Shown here: positions 35,501 to 61,576 of the stretch, one piece after another
Layout of the letters: every line of letters starts with the position of its first letter
How positions within the stretch are numbered: position 1 is the first letter of the stretch
Assembly (NCBI GenBank): GCA_964019055.1
Contig: OZ025223.1
Coordinates: 6,694,763-6,758,762 of the forward strand
DNA from: Anthopleura xanthogrammica
Taxonomy: Eukaryota; Cnidaria; Anthozoa; Actiniaria; Actiniidae
Direction of reading: 5' to 3'
Length of the DNA: 64,000 nt
The notes under the pieces: generated by a model
Told to the model about the DNA's origin: nothing
The model's database searches: none
The model's input: the letters and a program-made list of their open reading frames with translations, nothing else
Made by a program: the position numbers and the translations under genes

Positions 35501-36027
35501 TTAATATTCACATTTTTTTTAAAGCGTTATGGTATTATCATACATATCTGATAACTTGGACAAGTCAACATTGGCACTCGATATCATAAAGATAAACAAG
35601 TAATGGCATGGTTCGCATCATATATTTCACTCCATGTGTTCGTCTCTTAATTGCGAATACCCAAAGATATATGCTGAACGTGATTATAAAACTAGCTAAA
35701 CTAACGTGTATAGCAGGGGTTAAGTCGCGAAAGAAAGCATAATCCCCGCTGAATATAAGCTTACTATCTTATAAGATCATTTAAGCTCAGTGTAAACACC
35801 AAAAATGTAAGTTTACCTTGCAATTTGTTGGCGTAATTATTCTCGATTTCGGATCTTTCCGCTATCATCTTCATCAGATCATCGCACAGTGTCCTGCCGT
35901 CGTCCACTCGTTTCACCGTTTTTTTGTAACCATTGACGTTCCAAAAATCAAATTGTGGTTCAGTAGTGATTGTTTGATGTGGTTGAGTTCCTGTGTTGCT
36001 GTTTTGATCGCCATAATTTGAATCCAT
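29560..36027 (-). CDS. PACSIN/syndapin-type F-BAR protein lacking SH3
   Basis: F-BAR proteins bind and bend membranes; PACSINs link endocytic membranes to dynamin and actin through a C-terminal SH3. Five exons in phase: 36027-35817, 32995-32726, 31958-31625, 30930-30810 and 29700-29560; 358 residues. Residues 27-70 (FWNVNGYKKTVKRVDDG, ERSEIENNYANKL) and the next exon (WLEIAKEAEQLS, GFSKAHKPYAKRYD) align with the PACSIN F-BAR through its last helices (RYSQIHDNLSSYI). The final exon encodes only about 46 polar residues ending SSVCTTL and a TAA. No SH3 or NPF motif is present, unlike typical PACSINs of 420-490 residues. The terminus fits a class I PDZ ligand. It could be a short isoform whose SH3 exons lie elsewhere, but the next gene to the left is MOS and no SH3 exon was seen in 26400-29560. 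Confidence 0.85.
29868..30012. repeat. Inverted-repeat element
   Basis: CCTGTAATCTGATTGG near 29870 is mirrored by CCAATCAGATTACAGG near 29973; further AGCCAATCA motifs lie between. Lies in the last F-BAR-gene intron. Confidence 0.6.
30174..30325. repeat. Foldback element
   Basis: TGCAATTTTGGTCTGATATC near 30196 is mirrored around a centre near 30250; the outer TGATAATTGAAC also has its complement near 30310. Confidence 0.75.
30500..30655. repeat. Inverted-repeat element related to 10255-10400
   Basis: ATGATATCGTAAAATATCAAG is mirrored by CTTGATAATTTACGATATCAT; both loci contain GGCTTCGGCAGATAACAC. Lies between F-BAR exons 4 and 5. Confidence 0.7.
31085..31335. mobile_element. Diverged AGAGC...CATACGA MITE
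   Basis: The right end CATACGAAATCTACTCTAAG matches the ends of 21342-21482; the interior is rich in GTGCCGTG and CCGCGAC motifs. Confidence 0.5.
31365..31450. mobile_element. ATAGTCCC MITE fragment
   Basis: GTCCCTTTCACAGTTTCCTG followed by CGCCATCTTGAAAAGTAGCC matches one end of the 15740-15958 element; the other end is missing. Confidence 0.65.
33348..33528. mobile_element. CAGGG...CCCTG MITE, 181 bp
   Basis: Starts CAGGGCTGTAGCAAG and ends GGCAATATGGCCCTG, flanked by CAATG (33343-33347 and 33529-33533). Lies in the first F-BAR-gene intron. Confidence 0.85.
34735..35460. repeat. Dispersed repeat in F-BAR intron 1
   Basis: TTGACGTCACATGAAAAC through TAGACAAAACAGCAACA matches 22385-22460 in ASAH1 intron 16. 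The open frame 34940-35185 is repeat-derived and has no recognisable domain. Confidence 0.55.
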
Positions 36028-36503
36028 GTTGTTGTCACTGATTCACTTGGTTGCTCGATCTGTGTCAACAACTGAACAAGGAAGAAGGATATAAGGTATC
36101 CATGACGTTTCCATGACGATGCATGGCAGTATCATACCCAGAGCTCCTCGGTGTTTTTCTTTTAGAAGCCGTGCTTCCCTGATTGGTCAAAACAGTGACT
36201 GTGGCTGCTCACTACCCACTGCTCAAGGTCGCCTCAAGGTCGCCCAAGATTCCCACTCTTTCAACAGAAAGTCACTGTAAAAACTGAAGCCATTATATGT
36301 GCTAATACATGACGATGTAGTTTTAAAAGAAATATCACTTGTACTCACCAGAAACTTTTTGCTGGAGTAAAGTAAAGCATTTCAATAGGGGGTAGGAGGT
36401 ATGTACCGGTACCCGTCCAACTAAGTCAATAAAATCGGATCAATATTTTGGATCTTGCCCCTAAATTTGCTAAATTGTCCTTGTTTCACTGAGGGTGGCT
36501 AAC

Positions 36504-36702
36504 ACAGTAAAAACCCGCGTATAAGAACCTGCATTTTTCAAAGTTAGCCTAAAAAGGAAACAAAGGTGCTTAACTTGTTGCTGGTAGAATATTGGCGTGG
36601 TTTATTGTTGGTATAATATATGTAAAGCTAGATGGTCTAAATGGAAAATCTTAGCCTAACAGGTTCTTATTCACTAGGTTCTTATATGCGAGTTTTTACT
36701 GT
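36504..36702. mobile_element. ACAGTAAAAAC-ended MITE, about 199 bp
   Basis: ACAGTAAAAACCCGCGTATA at the left is mirrored by TATATGCGAGTTTTTACTGT at the right. Confidence 0.85.
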
Positions 36703-36708
36703 ATAACA

Positions 36709-36831
36709 CAGGGGCGGATCCAGGATTTTCACAAGCTCAAACGCCAAAAACGCAAATATCAGCTCATCTTGGGTTTAGGCCCTGGGCGGGGTGGGTGCAG
36801 CACCCCCAACCCTACCCTACATCCAACCCTG
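36709..36831. mobile_element. CAGGG...CCCTG element, 123 bp
   Basis: Starts CAGGGGCGGATCCAGG and ends ATCCAACCCTG; flanks TAACA (36704-36708) and TAACG (36832-36836) match at 4 of 5. A second element with the CAGGGGCGGAT start is at 63485-63609. Confidence 0.7.
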
Positions 36832-37650
36832 TAACGAACATGTGGCCCTCGTTCCATTATCGATTATTATCGAACACACTTTTCTCGAATTCGATTTCAT
36901 TGCCTCGAAACAATTTAAATGGCTTCAAGTCGAGATTGGGCTTGACTTGCTCATTTATTTATAATGATTTTTTTATCATGTCTAGCCTCGACTTGGAGCC
37001 ATTGTTTTGTGTTCAGTCAAGCGAATTCGGGAAATATCTATTTGGAATCTTATTGATTTTGAAAATATTCTAGTTTTTCACTAGTTATCCATTTTGAAAA
37101 AGCACTTTCCAGTTATTAATCGGATTTTTCTTTCCATTCTCTTTCCTTTTACTATTTTGAATATAAAGTAATTGATAAATGTGACACTGATTTTAAAATC
37201 ATGCGATGAATCCTTTATTTACATAAATCATACATTCACTATTAATCAGAGTATGATTCCTACTTCTAATTTAATAAATACAATTTTGTAGTGGTTTTCA
37301 TGACCTCACCACAAAAATACAATAAAAACCATAATAAAATAGACCATTTGAAAAACTTTTTTGTTGTACAAGAATAAAAGATTACACACAGTAATATATT
37401 ATACACACTTTTGATGCATGCAGAAACGCTGCAAATATATCTGATCCAAAATCGAAAAGTGGCCCAAAATATGTGACCCATGATTTGTTTCCATCTACTG
37501 GTACTATGTGAACCCATACCACTGAAAATACCAAGGCCACCGCAAGTCTGATGAGAACAAAACATAAGAATAGACCCCTTGCAATTATTCCTAACCTGGG
37601 GTCAAAACAAAAGAACTGCCTTCTCTTGAGGATTGACATCTTTATTGTTG

Positions 37651-38047
37651 TTAAAGTGCCTATAAACCCTAACTCAATATTGATTCTACATGAAGTGAAT
37701 AGTTGAATGGTAAAATATTTTTATATGATTTGAGCGACACATCTTTGAGATCAAGGTCTATATATACTTCCAATATGTTAACACTGGATGCATTTGAGTT
37801 TATTTGTCATCATTTGTAAATTGAAACACTGATTTCTATGAGAAAACAAATTTGCAATAACCTTTCTATAAACCTGAGTAAGATGATGTTTTATAAATGA
37901 TGTTTTACTGCCCCAGAAAAGTTTTGTATATTTAATAAAGCCTCCAGATTTGTCACAGCATTAACATATTTGAAGTATAAGCCTTATATCTCTAAGATGC
38001 ATCACTCTAATCTGACAATATTGAGTTAGGGTTTATAGGCACTTTAA
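37651..38047. mobile_element. TTAAAGTGCCTATAAACCC MITE, about 397 bp
   Basis: TTAAAGTGCCTATAAACCCT at 37651 is mirrored by AGGGTTTATAGGCACTTTAA ending at 38047. Confidence 0.9.
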
Positions 38048-39375
38048 TATTTTTCAGTGTTTTGACCCCCAGGTTGGGAATAGCGCTTTCCACGGATGAC
38101 GTCACGATGATGCATTATGGGATTGAAATGCAGACAAGTCAAGCCCAAAACACATGCTAATATGCTGCAACAATGTTTTCTTGTCTTGTTGTTTCTAATT
38201 CATGGAAAACTATGGTTTTTCGACTGATATTGATATTTTTTTCCCTGTAAACTAAGCCTTTTTTAATGTTTGTCCGCATTTCGATCCCACAATGCTTTGC
38301 AATATCTATATTTAGTAACCGTGAAAAATGCTATTAGTGCAAGAGGTATATAACATTGAATATATAATGCCTTTCATGCATTTTGATTGGTTGTATTTTC
38401 TCAAAGGATCGAAATCGTTACATAGTCAGAAAAATAGAAATCTTTGACATGCTTTTGACTCCAATTATGACTCCGTTTTCTGATTTTCGATATATCATTA
38501 GATGCTTCTTCTGACTCCAATAACGATGCAGGTGAATATCAACCTTATAACTGTTTTCATTGAAGTGTAACCATGAAGTTTATTGTCTCACTTGCCAACT
38601 AGTATTTTGACAGCCGTCAATCAAAGAACTAAACAAGGAAACTCACAATTTTAAGAGAAATTCTAGACTGAGTTAAAATTTTTAGAGTATTAGAGGATTG
38701 AAATCTTTAATTCAGTCCAAAATCTCCCCCAAAAATTATGTGATTTTTCTAGTTGAGTTCTTCGATTGACGGCAGTTGAAATGCTTGTTTGCAAAGGAGA
38801 CATCAAACTTCATGGGTCGCACCTCAATAAAAGCGGTTATAAGCAATAAATTATTTAAGAAATTCCATACCTACTTGTGATATATGGTTAACTGTCAAGT
38901 ACTAACGCTAAACAAACTAATGTTAAACAAACAAATAATACTAAAGAGAATGTGTCTAGACTAGAACAATTCAGGTGTTTACTTAAGACATTTATCCATG
39001 GGGGGGGGGGGACTCCCATATATTGAAGGGTGGGGATGCTCGTCAGAAATTTTTAAAATGACTCCTAAAAGGTACCTCTTTCTCGTAGTCATAAAAATCT
39101 CAAGTTTCACCCCTAAATCGTACCAAATGATGCTAATTTTACCGCATTTTAATTAGTCTTTCATTTGCGCACCCTAAGAGGTACCAAATAATGAAAATTA
39201 ACTCCTAAAAGTTACGACAAGCATTTCTTCCCCTTTTGCATCGGAGTACCCCCTCCCTAGGCATTTTTCTATTATGGTATAGCACAATAAACAAATAAAT
39301 AAACACTAATTTAGAATAATATTCTCTGGCTTTCTGTAGAATATTTTGAAGGGTTTTCTTATAAATATATTTACA

Positions 39376-43353
<3,978 letters not shown>

Positions 43354-44185
43354 GTTGTTCTGTTGTCAAATCATCATTGAGAAATAACTAGTACCCAGTA
43401 CCACGCAGTCGGATATCAGTTTAGTTATTTTAAGGTGGCTCGAAACAGTTTCTTAGCCCTTGGGTACAACTTTCAATTTGTTGAAGTCAATATTTTGCCG
43501 AGTAGATATAATTGGACACAAATTCATACTTCACCAAGATAGTGATATACAGCTATTTTTAAAAAGGTGAGTCGAAGGTTTTGTTGCACGCATGTTGCAT
43601 GTTGCATACGCAAGACCGAAATGCAGGTATAGGCGATCTAAATTCAATCACTGAAGGGTCGCAAAGGTCAGAATTTTCCCAAATGTTGTCTGCAGGTTTT
43701 TCCAGCCTATTTTCTTCTTTGCAACAAAACCTTCACCAACCATTTTGAAATAGCCCCCACATGATTCCCTTTTTCAAACAATGCGAAGGTTGGTGCTCCA
43801 ACCAAGAGACCATGAGGGACAGGTACGTTCCTTATGGCCTCTTGCTTCAACCCATCTTAGATAAAATTGAAAGACTTTTGTAGCATATGACCATAACAAG
43901 AACTTGGCCATTTGTTTATCGCATTATGGCTTTTATTACAACTGATTATATTTTACAAATACTGTCTGATTTTGTACAATAATTTCTTCAGTTTCAGAGA
44001 GTTGGATATATTGTGGCTCTCTTAAATTAACCTAAGCTTTAGTTTTTACTACAACTTTCGTTCTTTCCGTAAGCATAAATCTAGTGTAAAGTCTCCTCAG
44101 ACCACCTCGGAACCCTCAGTCTCACAATTTCACAAGGAGTGAGTTCACTATATAGTAATCTTTCCTTTAAACTTGGAAATAATCA
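43354..44185. other. Short intergenic gap, BRAT1 3' side
   Basis: No coding region seen. An AATAAA on the minus strand at 43932-43937, about 250 nt past the BRAT1 stop, is a reasonable poly(A) signal for BRAT1. The rest should include the promoter of the gene starting at 43353. Confidence 0.5.
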
Positions 44186-55400
<11,215 letters not shown>

Positions 55401-56171
55401 TTTGTTTCCACAGGCAACCCAAGCGTTTCCAGTTCTTCCACAGGGAGACCAGTGGGCAAAATAAATAAAATGGTCAGCGAAAGAAAAGGTAAAAAACAAT
55501 TAAATTGGTTTCAAGATTGAGACTTGATCACAAAACATATTCGTCGTTAGACTTTCAAAAAAACCCTTTAAATAGCCTTTCCACCAACGCAAAACAGTAA
55601 TTTATAAGTTTAAGTTGGCATAGCCACAGGGAGCCCAATGTAAATAAAAGTGAAATGTGATCATGAAAATAAATTCGGAGAAAAATCGATTTTAATTTTT
55701 TTCTAATTTGAGGTCAAGATAATGTCCTCCATAATATGAGCGAGTGAAAAATATCTTTAGGAAAATCCATCACAAATTTTTTTTGCGTGCCTTCGTTTTC
55801 TGATATAGTTCCTATACATACACCTACTTGCAAAAACGTTGTCATACAACATTTGAACATTTGTAGTTTCAAGATTAGGAATAAATTAAAAGTACAAAAG
55901 AAAGAGTTCTGCTTCAATGATCTTCTTTTGTACTTTTAATTTATTCTTAATCCACTAAACTACAAATGCTCAAATGTTGTATGACAACGTTCTTGCAAGT
56001 AGGTGTATCATATAAGATGCATTTCACAACACCTTCTGGTCAGTCTTCAGCATAATATGTGCGGTTTTTATCCTGGTTACCCCCCTTAACGTATGCCTTC
56101 GACTCGACGTTGAGCTGCGTCCTTAGTAATTCAGCTCTTCATCTGCAAGCAAGGATAATTAGCCCCTCCAA

Positions 56172-56213
<42 letters not shown>

Positions 56214-56439
56214 TCATTATTAACCGACCACATGTATTATGGGCAATGTGAAGCAGAGAATACTCAATCCATCAGTATATATTCACACATAATTAACCAC
56301 GTGCACATGTTTAATCATCTGCTCACTACTACAGGACACGCTAAATAGAGCGGTTTTCGTACAACCGTAAACCATATTCGTAGCCGTACTGTACCTTGCC
56401 GTAACCGTAACTACGCGTTGTGATTGGATGAATTACGGT
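55401..56439. other. Intergenic BRAT1 to inverted duplication
   Basis: No gene supported. Holds a foldback element at 55810-56010 (CTACTTGCAAAAACGTTGTC mirrored by GACAACGTTCTTGCAAGTAG), a short (ATT)n run at 56174-56212 and the left half of a MITE at 56346-56534. Confidence 0.65.
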
Positions 56440-56534
56440 ACTGAAAGACAATAAGAAGCCATTTCAGTGTCGTACCGTGTACGTGTTGTAAGTCAGTTCC
56501 GTATGTTTCCCCTTCATACGAAAACAGCTCTACC
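56346..56534. mobile_element. AGAGCGG...AGCTCT MITE spanning the inverted-duplication boundary
   Basis: AGAGCGGTTTTCGTA at the left and TACGAAAACAGCTCT at the right. The left arm of the large inverted repeat starts inside it at about 56440, so only its right part is duplicated near 60610-60709. Confidence 0.7.
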
Positions 56535-58403
56535 TAAGGGCTTATCCACTAAAACATACTTGAAATCATGCATATATTTTTCACTAATATTTATTTCTTT
56601 TCGCAAATTCAACAATACATTGATGAACAAAAAATTGTTTCTTTAAGCGTTTCTAGAATTGATTTTCATCGATATAAACGAACAAGCAAAGCAATAAAAT
56701 ATAAGAATGCAACATAACATATTGCCTTATTAGCGCCGCCTGTTACCTCGATTGCCGCTGCATAAAAATGTACAAAATAATAAGAATTTGAATGAGAATA
56801 ACAATCCGTCTAGTTTTGTTTCGTAGACAGTTCAGCGTTTAATAGAACCTCTCTTCACGATCAATCTCCCTGGTAATGACCATCTCATCTCGATCCTTCT
56901 GTTCATCCCATTCCTCAAGTGCGGTGCAGATCTGGTACATCGATAAACAGATCTTCTATTATGGTCTTGATGTTGACGGCGTGACAGTAGTGATCCATCC
57001 AAGGCGCCAAGAGTGATGTTACTGATAGAATGAGTCACCATGTCAGTCAACACTTCGGGAATTTCCACGTTCTGTCGGAACCATTGCCTGACTCGATCTA
57101 CTGGTCCATTCATGAGGTAATCACGGAGCAGCAGCTGCAGCACCTCCCAGGGCAGATCTGCATAACTGCCTAAAAATAGCTGCATGAAACCAGTTGATAA
57201 AATGCTTAGTACAGATTGTAGACGTCTCGCTGCTCGAATCATCTGATTTTTGGGAGTTTCAATGAAGACGGTCCACAGCAAGTTCATGAGTCGCTTCGTC
57301 AACAGCGACAAAGATTCCATTGGGTTGAATATCATGTGAATAGCATTGCCAATCACAGAGAAGCACAATGCTTGCTGATGAGCAAGGAATCGTAGACAAG
57401 TGATAGCATGATCCAGAAGATGGTTGGTTGTACTAATGACTGACATCAATATTGGAATTCTGTCTAATACATTAGCAATGCAGGATAACCAATGGTGGTA
57501 TAGGGCACCAATCCAACCGGGAATGGCCAAGAACACTCGATATGCCCAATAACAAAACCCAGCCAAAACAAGTGCACAAGTAATAGGAATGGCACACGGA
57601 ACAACAACAACAATAAATATGAAGATGAACCAAGTGAAAATGAATGGAAGAAGTGCAGCCACTAGAAACATGCCAAGACCGATGAATGGAACCATGGACA
57701 AGAAAAAGGCATAGCGAACCAGACTGACCAATGGACGCAAGATTGTCCATTCTGGTTGGTACACAACTATTTGTATAACCAATGTCACCAATTGTAAACT
57801 GTAGAACCAGGCAATGACGTCACTCCTGAAAGTGTTGTATCTTTCAAGAATAAACGAGTCCATGCCTATATAAGGAATCACAAAATATCAACAGTCATTA
57901 GTAAGTCATTATGAATGGCGCGCTGATCCAACAAGCAAGCGTCTTGCGCGCGCTTCTGAATGGTAAGAATTTCTACATTTTTTTCACGGACGAAAATATA
58001 TTTATCTTTCATCCCTGGAAAAATTAAAATTCATTTCCTGCCTCGCGTACTTTTTTAAAATTCAGATGCCTCATGCGAATTCTGCACGAATATTCTTAAG
58101 TTTCCATGTTTTTCTGAGTTTGTTGAAAAATTTTTGTAAAGAAATAATTTTTGCGCGTGTACTTTAGAAGCGCGCATGCAGTTACCATTTTTTTTCCCTT
58201 CAATTTCTACACCAAAGAAACACAAGAATCCTCAGCTCACCTTGTTCTTAACGTGTACCCAGAGTCGTTTACATGAATAGAAATATTTTGATACTTCTTT
58301 TTGCGAATTTCAAGATAAAACTTTGAGCAAATATTTACGAAGCAGCCAAATGACACTGCCAAGTTATTTACTCTAATTGTTTATTAGCGATTATTACGTC
58401 ATT
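56440..58403. repeat. Left arm of large inverted duplication (about 1.96 kb)
   Basis: Reverse complementary to 58727-60709 over its whole length with small indels and scattered substitutions. The arms contain one copy each of a membrane-protein gene in divergent orientation. Confidence 0.9.
56832..57863 (-). CDS. Unrecognised multi-pass membrane protein, intact copy
   Basis: 343 residues from ATG (MDSFILERYN) to TAA. I do not recognise the family. Four hydrophobic segments crowd the N-terminal third (about 18-35, 52-73, 75-100 and 100-118), followed by an amphipathic middle with many Leu, His and Arg, and a strongly basic C-terminal tail (NRRIEMRW, then RLIVKRGSIKR). No signal cleavage motif is obvious. 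The frame stays open upstream to a GTG at 57881; TATAG directly precedes GCATGG, so a 5' untranslated exon joined here is possible. Paired head-to-head with a frameshifted copy at 59277-60318; the two 5' regions face each other across a 323-bp spacer. Confidence 0.7.
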   Translation of the reverse strand: MDSFILERYNTFRSDVIAWFYSLQLVTLVIQIVVYQPEWTILRPLVSLVRYAFFLSMVPFIGLGMFLVAALLPFIFTWFIFIFIVVVVPCAIPITCALVLAGFCYWAYRVFLAIPGWIGALYHHWLSCIANVLDRIPILMSVISTTNHLLDHAITCLRFLAHQQALCFSVIGNAIHMIFNPMESLSLLTKRLMNLLWTVFIETPKNQMIRAARRLQSVLSILSTGFMQLFLGSYADLPWEVLQLLLRDYLMNGPVDRVRQWFRQNVEIPEVLTDMVTHSISNITLGALDGSLLSRRQHQDHNRRSVYRCTRSAPHLRNGMNRRIEMRWSLPGRLIVKRGSIKR

Positions 58404-58726
58404 GATAATTAACATGAAAAAGAGGCAATTTCGGGCAAGATCACGCGCGCTATTGACTCTGCCCGAAAATGCCTCGAGATCATGTCTGCGTCAGCGATAT
58501 TTTTGAAAGCGCTCGCGCATCTCGAAAATGGTCTATTAATTTATCATTATTATTATCATTTGATAGTAGACCCTTTGCCAAAATGGCGACTGCAAATTCA
58601 AATGAGTTAAGATTAAACTGAATCAAAGAAAACAGCACTAGAAAGAGCACCTTTACTTTAGTAAATTTACAAAGATTCATTATTCCAGGTGTTATATCGG
58701 CCGAGAAATCTATTTTTGAAAACTGA
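58404..58726. other. Spacer of the inverted duplication
   Basis: Not duplicated. Contains a partial foldback element at about 58420-58540 related to 21164-21346 (GCCCGAAAATGCCTCGAG, CTCGAAAATGGTCTATT). No ORF worth calling. Confidence 0.7.
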
Positions 58727-60709
58727 AATGACGTAATAATCGCTAATTAACAATTAGAATAAATAACTTGGCAGTGTCATTTGGCTGCTTCGTAACTACT
58801 TGCTGAAAGTTTTATCTTAAAATTCACACAAAAAGTTTCAACATATTTCTATACATGTAAACGACTCTGGGTACACGTTAATAACAAGGTGAACAAGGTG
58901 AGCTGAGGATTCTTGTGTTTCTTTGGTGTAGGAATTGAAGGAAAAAAGAATGGTAACTGCAAGCGCTCTTCTAAAGTACACGCGCAAAAAAAAAATTTCT
59001 TTACAAACATTTTTCAACAAACTCAGAAAATCATGGAAACTTAAGAATTGTCGTGCAGAATTCACATGAGGCATCTGAATTTTAAAATAGTACGCGAGGC
59101 AGGAAATGAATTTTAATTTTTCCAGGGATGAAAGATAAATATATTTTCGTCCGTGAAAAAAATGTAGAAATTCTTACCATTCAGAAGTGCGCGCAAGACG
59201 CTCGTTGTTGGATCAGCGCGCCATTCATAATGACTTACTAATGACTGGTTGATATTTTGTGATTCCTTATATAGGCATGGACTCGTTTATTCTTGAAAGA
59301 TACAACACTTTCAGGAGTGACGTCATTGCCTGGTTCTACAGTTTACAATTGGTGACATTGGTTATACAAATAGTTGTGTATCAACCAGAATGGACAATCT
59401 TGCGTCCATTGGTCAGCCTGGTTCGCTATGCCTTTTTCTTGTCCATGGTTCCATTCATCGGTCTTGGCATGTTTCTAGTGGCTGCACTTCTTCCATTCAT
59501 TTTCACTTGGTTCATCTTCATATTTATTGTTGTTGTTGTTCCGTGTGCCATTCCTATTACTTGTGCACTTGTTTTGGCTGGGTTTTGTTATTGGGCATAT
59601 CGAGTGTTCTTGGCCATTCCCGGTTGGATTGGTGCCCTATACCACCATTGGTTATCCTGCATTGCTAATGTATTAGACAGAATGCCAATATTGATGTCAG
59701 TTATTGGTACAATCAACCATCTTCTGAATCATGCTATCACTTGTCTACGATTCCTTGCTCATCAGCAAGCATTGTGCTTCTCTGTGATTGGCTATGCTAT
59801 TCACGTGATATTCAACCCAATGGAATATTTGTCGCTGTTGACGAAGCGACTCATGAACTTGCTGTGGACCGTCTTCATTGAAACTCCCAAAAATCAGATG
59901 ATTCGAGCAGCGAGACATCTACAATCTGTACTAAGCATTTTCTCACTTGGTTTCATGCAGCTATTTTTAGGCAGTTATGCAGATCTGCCCTGGGTGGTGC
60001 TGGGTGGTGCTGCAGCTGCTGCTCCGTGATTACCTCATGAATGGACCAGTAGATCGAGTCAGGCAATGGTTCCGACAGAACGTGGAAATTCCCGAAGTGT
60101 TGACCGACATGGTGACTCATTCTATCAGTAACATCACTCTTGGCGCCTTGGATGGATCGCTGCTGTCACGCCGTCAACATCAAGACCATAATAGAAGATC
60201 TGTTTATCGATGTACCAGATCTGCACCGCACTTGAGGAATGGGATGAACAGAAGGATCGAGATGAGATGGTCATTACCAGGGAGATTGATCGTGAAGAGA
60301 GGTTCTATTAAACGCTGAACTGCATACGTAACAAAACTAGACGGATCGTTATTCTCATTCAAATACTTATTATTTTGTACATTTTTATGTAGCGGCAATC
60401 GAGGTAACAGGCGGCGCTAATCAGGCAATATGTTATGTTGCATTCTTATATTTTATTGCTTTGCTTTTTCGTTTATATCGATGAAAATCAATTCTAGAAA
60501 CGCTTAAAGAAACAATTTTTTGTTCATCAATGTATTGTTGAATTTGCGAAAAGAAATAAATATTAGTGAAAAATATATGCATGATTTCAAGTATGTTTAG
60601 TGGATAAGCCCTTAGGTAGAGTTGTTTTCGTATGAAGGGGAAACATACGGAACTGACTTACAACAGGTACACGGTACTACACTGAAATGGCTTCCCATTG
60701 TCTTTCAGT
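58727..60709. repeat. Right arm of large inverted duplication (about 1.98 kb)
   Basis: Mirror of 56440-58403. Differences include single-base changes, homopolymer-length changes and a 10-bp tandem duplication at 59991-60010. Confidence 0.9.
59277..60318 (+). pseudogene. Frameshifted copy of the membrane-protein gene
   Basis: Same ATG context as the intact copy. The span is 1042 nt against 1032 nt: TGGGTGGTGC occurs twice (59991-60000 and 60001-60010) where the intact copy has one TGGGAGGTGC, causing a frameshift that ends the protein at 60029. The downstream reading resumes in another frame to 60318. The N-terminal half is almost identical to the other copy; replacements cluster later (for example Ile/Met, Asp/Asn, Asn/Tyr, Arg/His). 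A truncated product of about 250 residues keeping all four hydrophobic segments remains possible. Confidence 0.8.
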
Positions 60710-60798
60710 GATAACAGGCGGCGCTAATCAGGCAATATGTTATGTTCCATTCTTATGTTTTATTCTTTTCTCTTTTTCATTTATATCGATGAACATCT
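60405..60798. repeat. Direct duplication (about 87 bp) at the outer edge of the right arm
   Basis: TAACAGGCGGCGCTAATCAG starts at 60405 and again at 60712, directly after the right arm ends at 60709. About 87 bp match with scattered changes, to TATATCGATGAA. Confidence 0.85.
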
Positions 60799-61576
60799 GA
60801 AGAATGGGAAGATAATATGTTGCTTGGCTACTATTGGGGCCATATAGATAAGTTTAACCAAGTTTCAAGTCATTTCCAATTTTCATTGATTTTCACCCAA
60901 GTGCCCCTTTCTTGGTCTTTAATGTACTGTATGTACGTACAGTTCGAGCTTAAAACCTCCTACGTTTGCCCGCCTTTGGTGGTCGTTAGCCTTCTTCCCA
61001 ATAAACAATAACGCTCGACGGTCCCTGATAATGCAACATCAGAAATATATAATAAATTAGAACAGAATTCGGATTCTATTGTTCAGTTTTTAATGGCTGA
61101 AATAGTAGTAGTTATTATAAGAGTCCGTGGTTCCAAGAATCCAGTTAAATAAATCATAATTTTACATATTGATTTTTTTACATGTTCAGTCGTCAATTCA
61201 GACTTCTAATTTTGCCCTCTGTATGATTATAATAATATTATTTATTCCATACAAGTTTTAAGAAAAATATCGTGCAAGGTCATGATGTTCAAAAAAAATA
61301 ACGTGCAGGAGGTGGGACAAAAAAATAAATATGCTACTAAAATTCCTGCAACCCCCCCATCAATTGTCTAATGAATTCGAGGGAACTTTTGTAAGACTTT
61401 AACACCGAGAACAAAATCTAGCTTTTATCAGCTTAAGTATGATCAAATTTAGAATACAAAGAGGAATGTTAATCAATTGCCATTTTTTGTCTTCCGTTTT
61501 CATGTACCAAACGATTTTAATCCCTCAATCAGCCGGTTGCATGACTGGTTGCCCTCGCTGTGTTACCGAGGCAGGA
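60799..61576. other. Intergenic to IFI44-like gene
   Basis: No gene supported. AT-rich; includes a TTTATT at about 61240 that could be a minus-strand poly(A) signal for the IFI44-like gene. Confidence 0.45.

Larger units (their letters stand above)
36028..39375. other. Intergenic between the F-BAR gene and the unrecognised gene
   Basis: No gene supported. Contains the MITEs at 36504-36702, 36709-36831 and 37651-38047, a GGTACC-type dispersed repeat near 36395, and a CCCATA/GTACC repeat near 39010-39140 that resembles 33053-33180. Confidence 0.6.

Noticed and set aside
55401..55499. Upstream ATG extending BRAT1 by 33 residues
   Set aside because: The extension is hydrophobic and unlike BRAT1; MADEKW has the better context and matches the family's start position.
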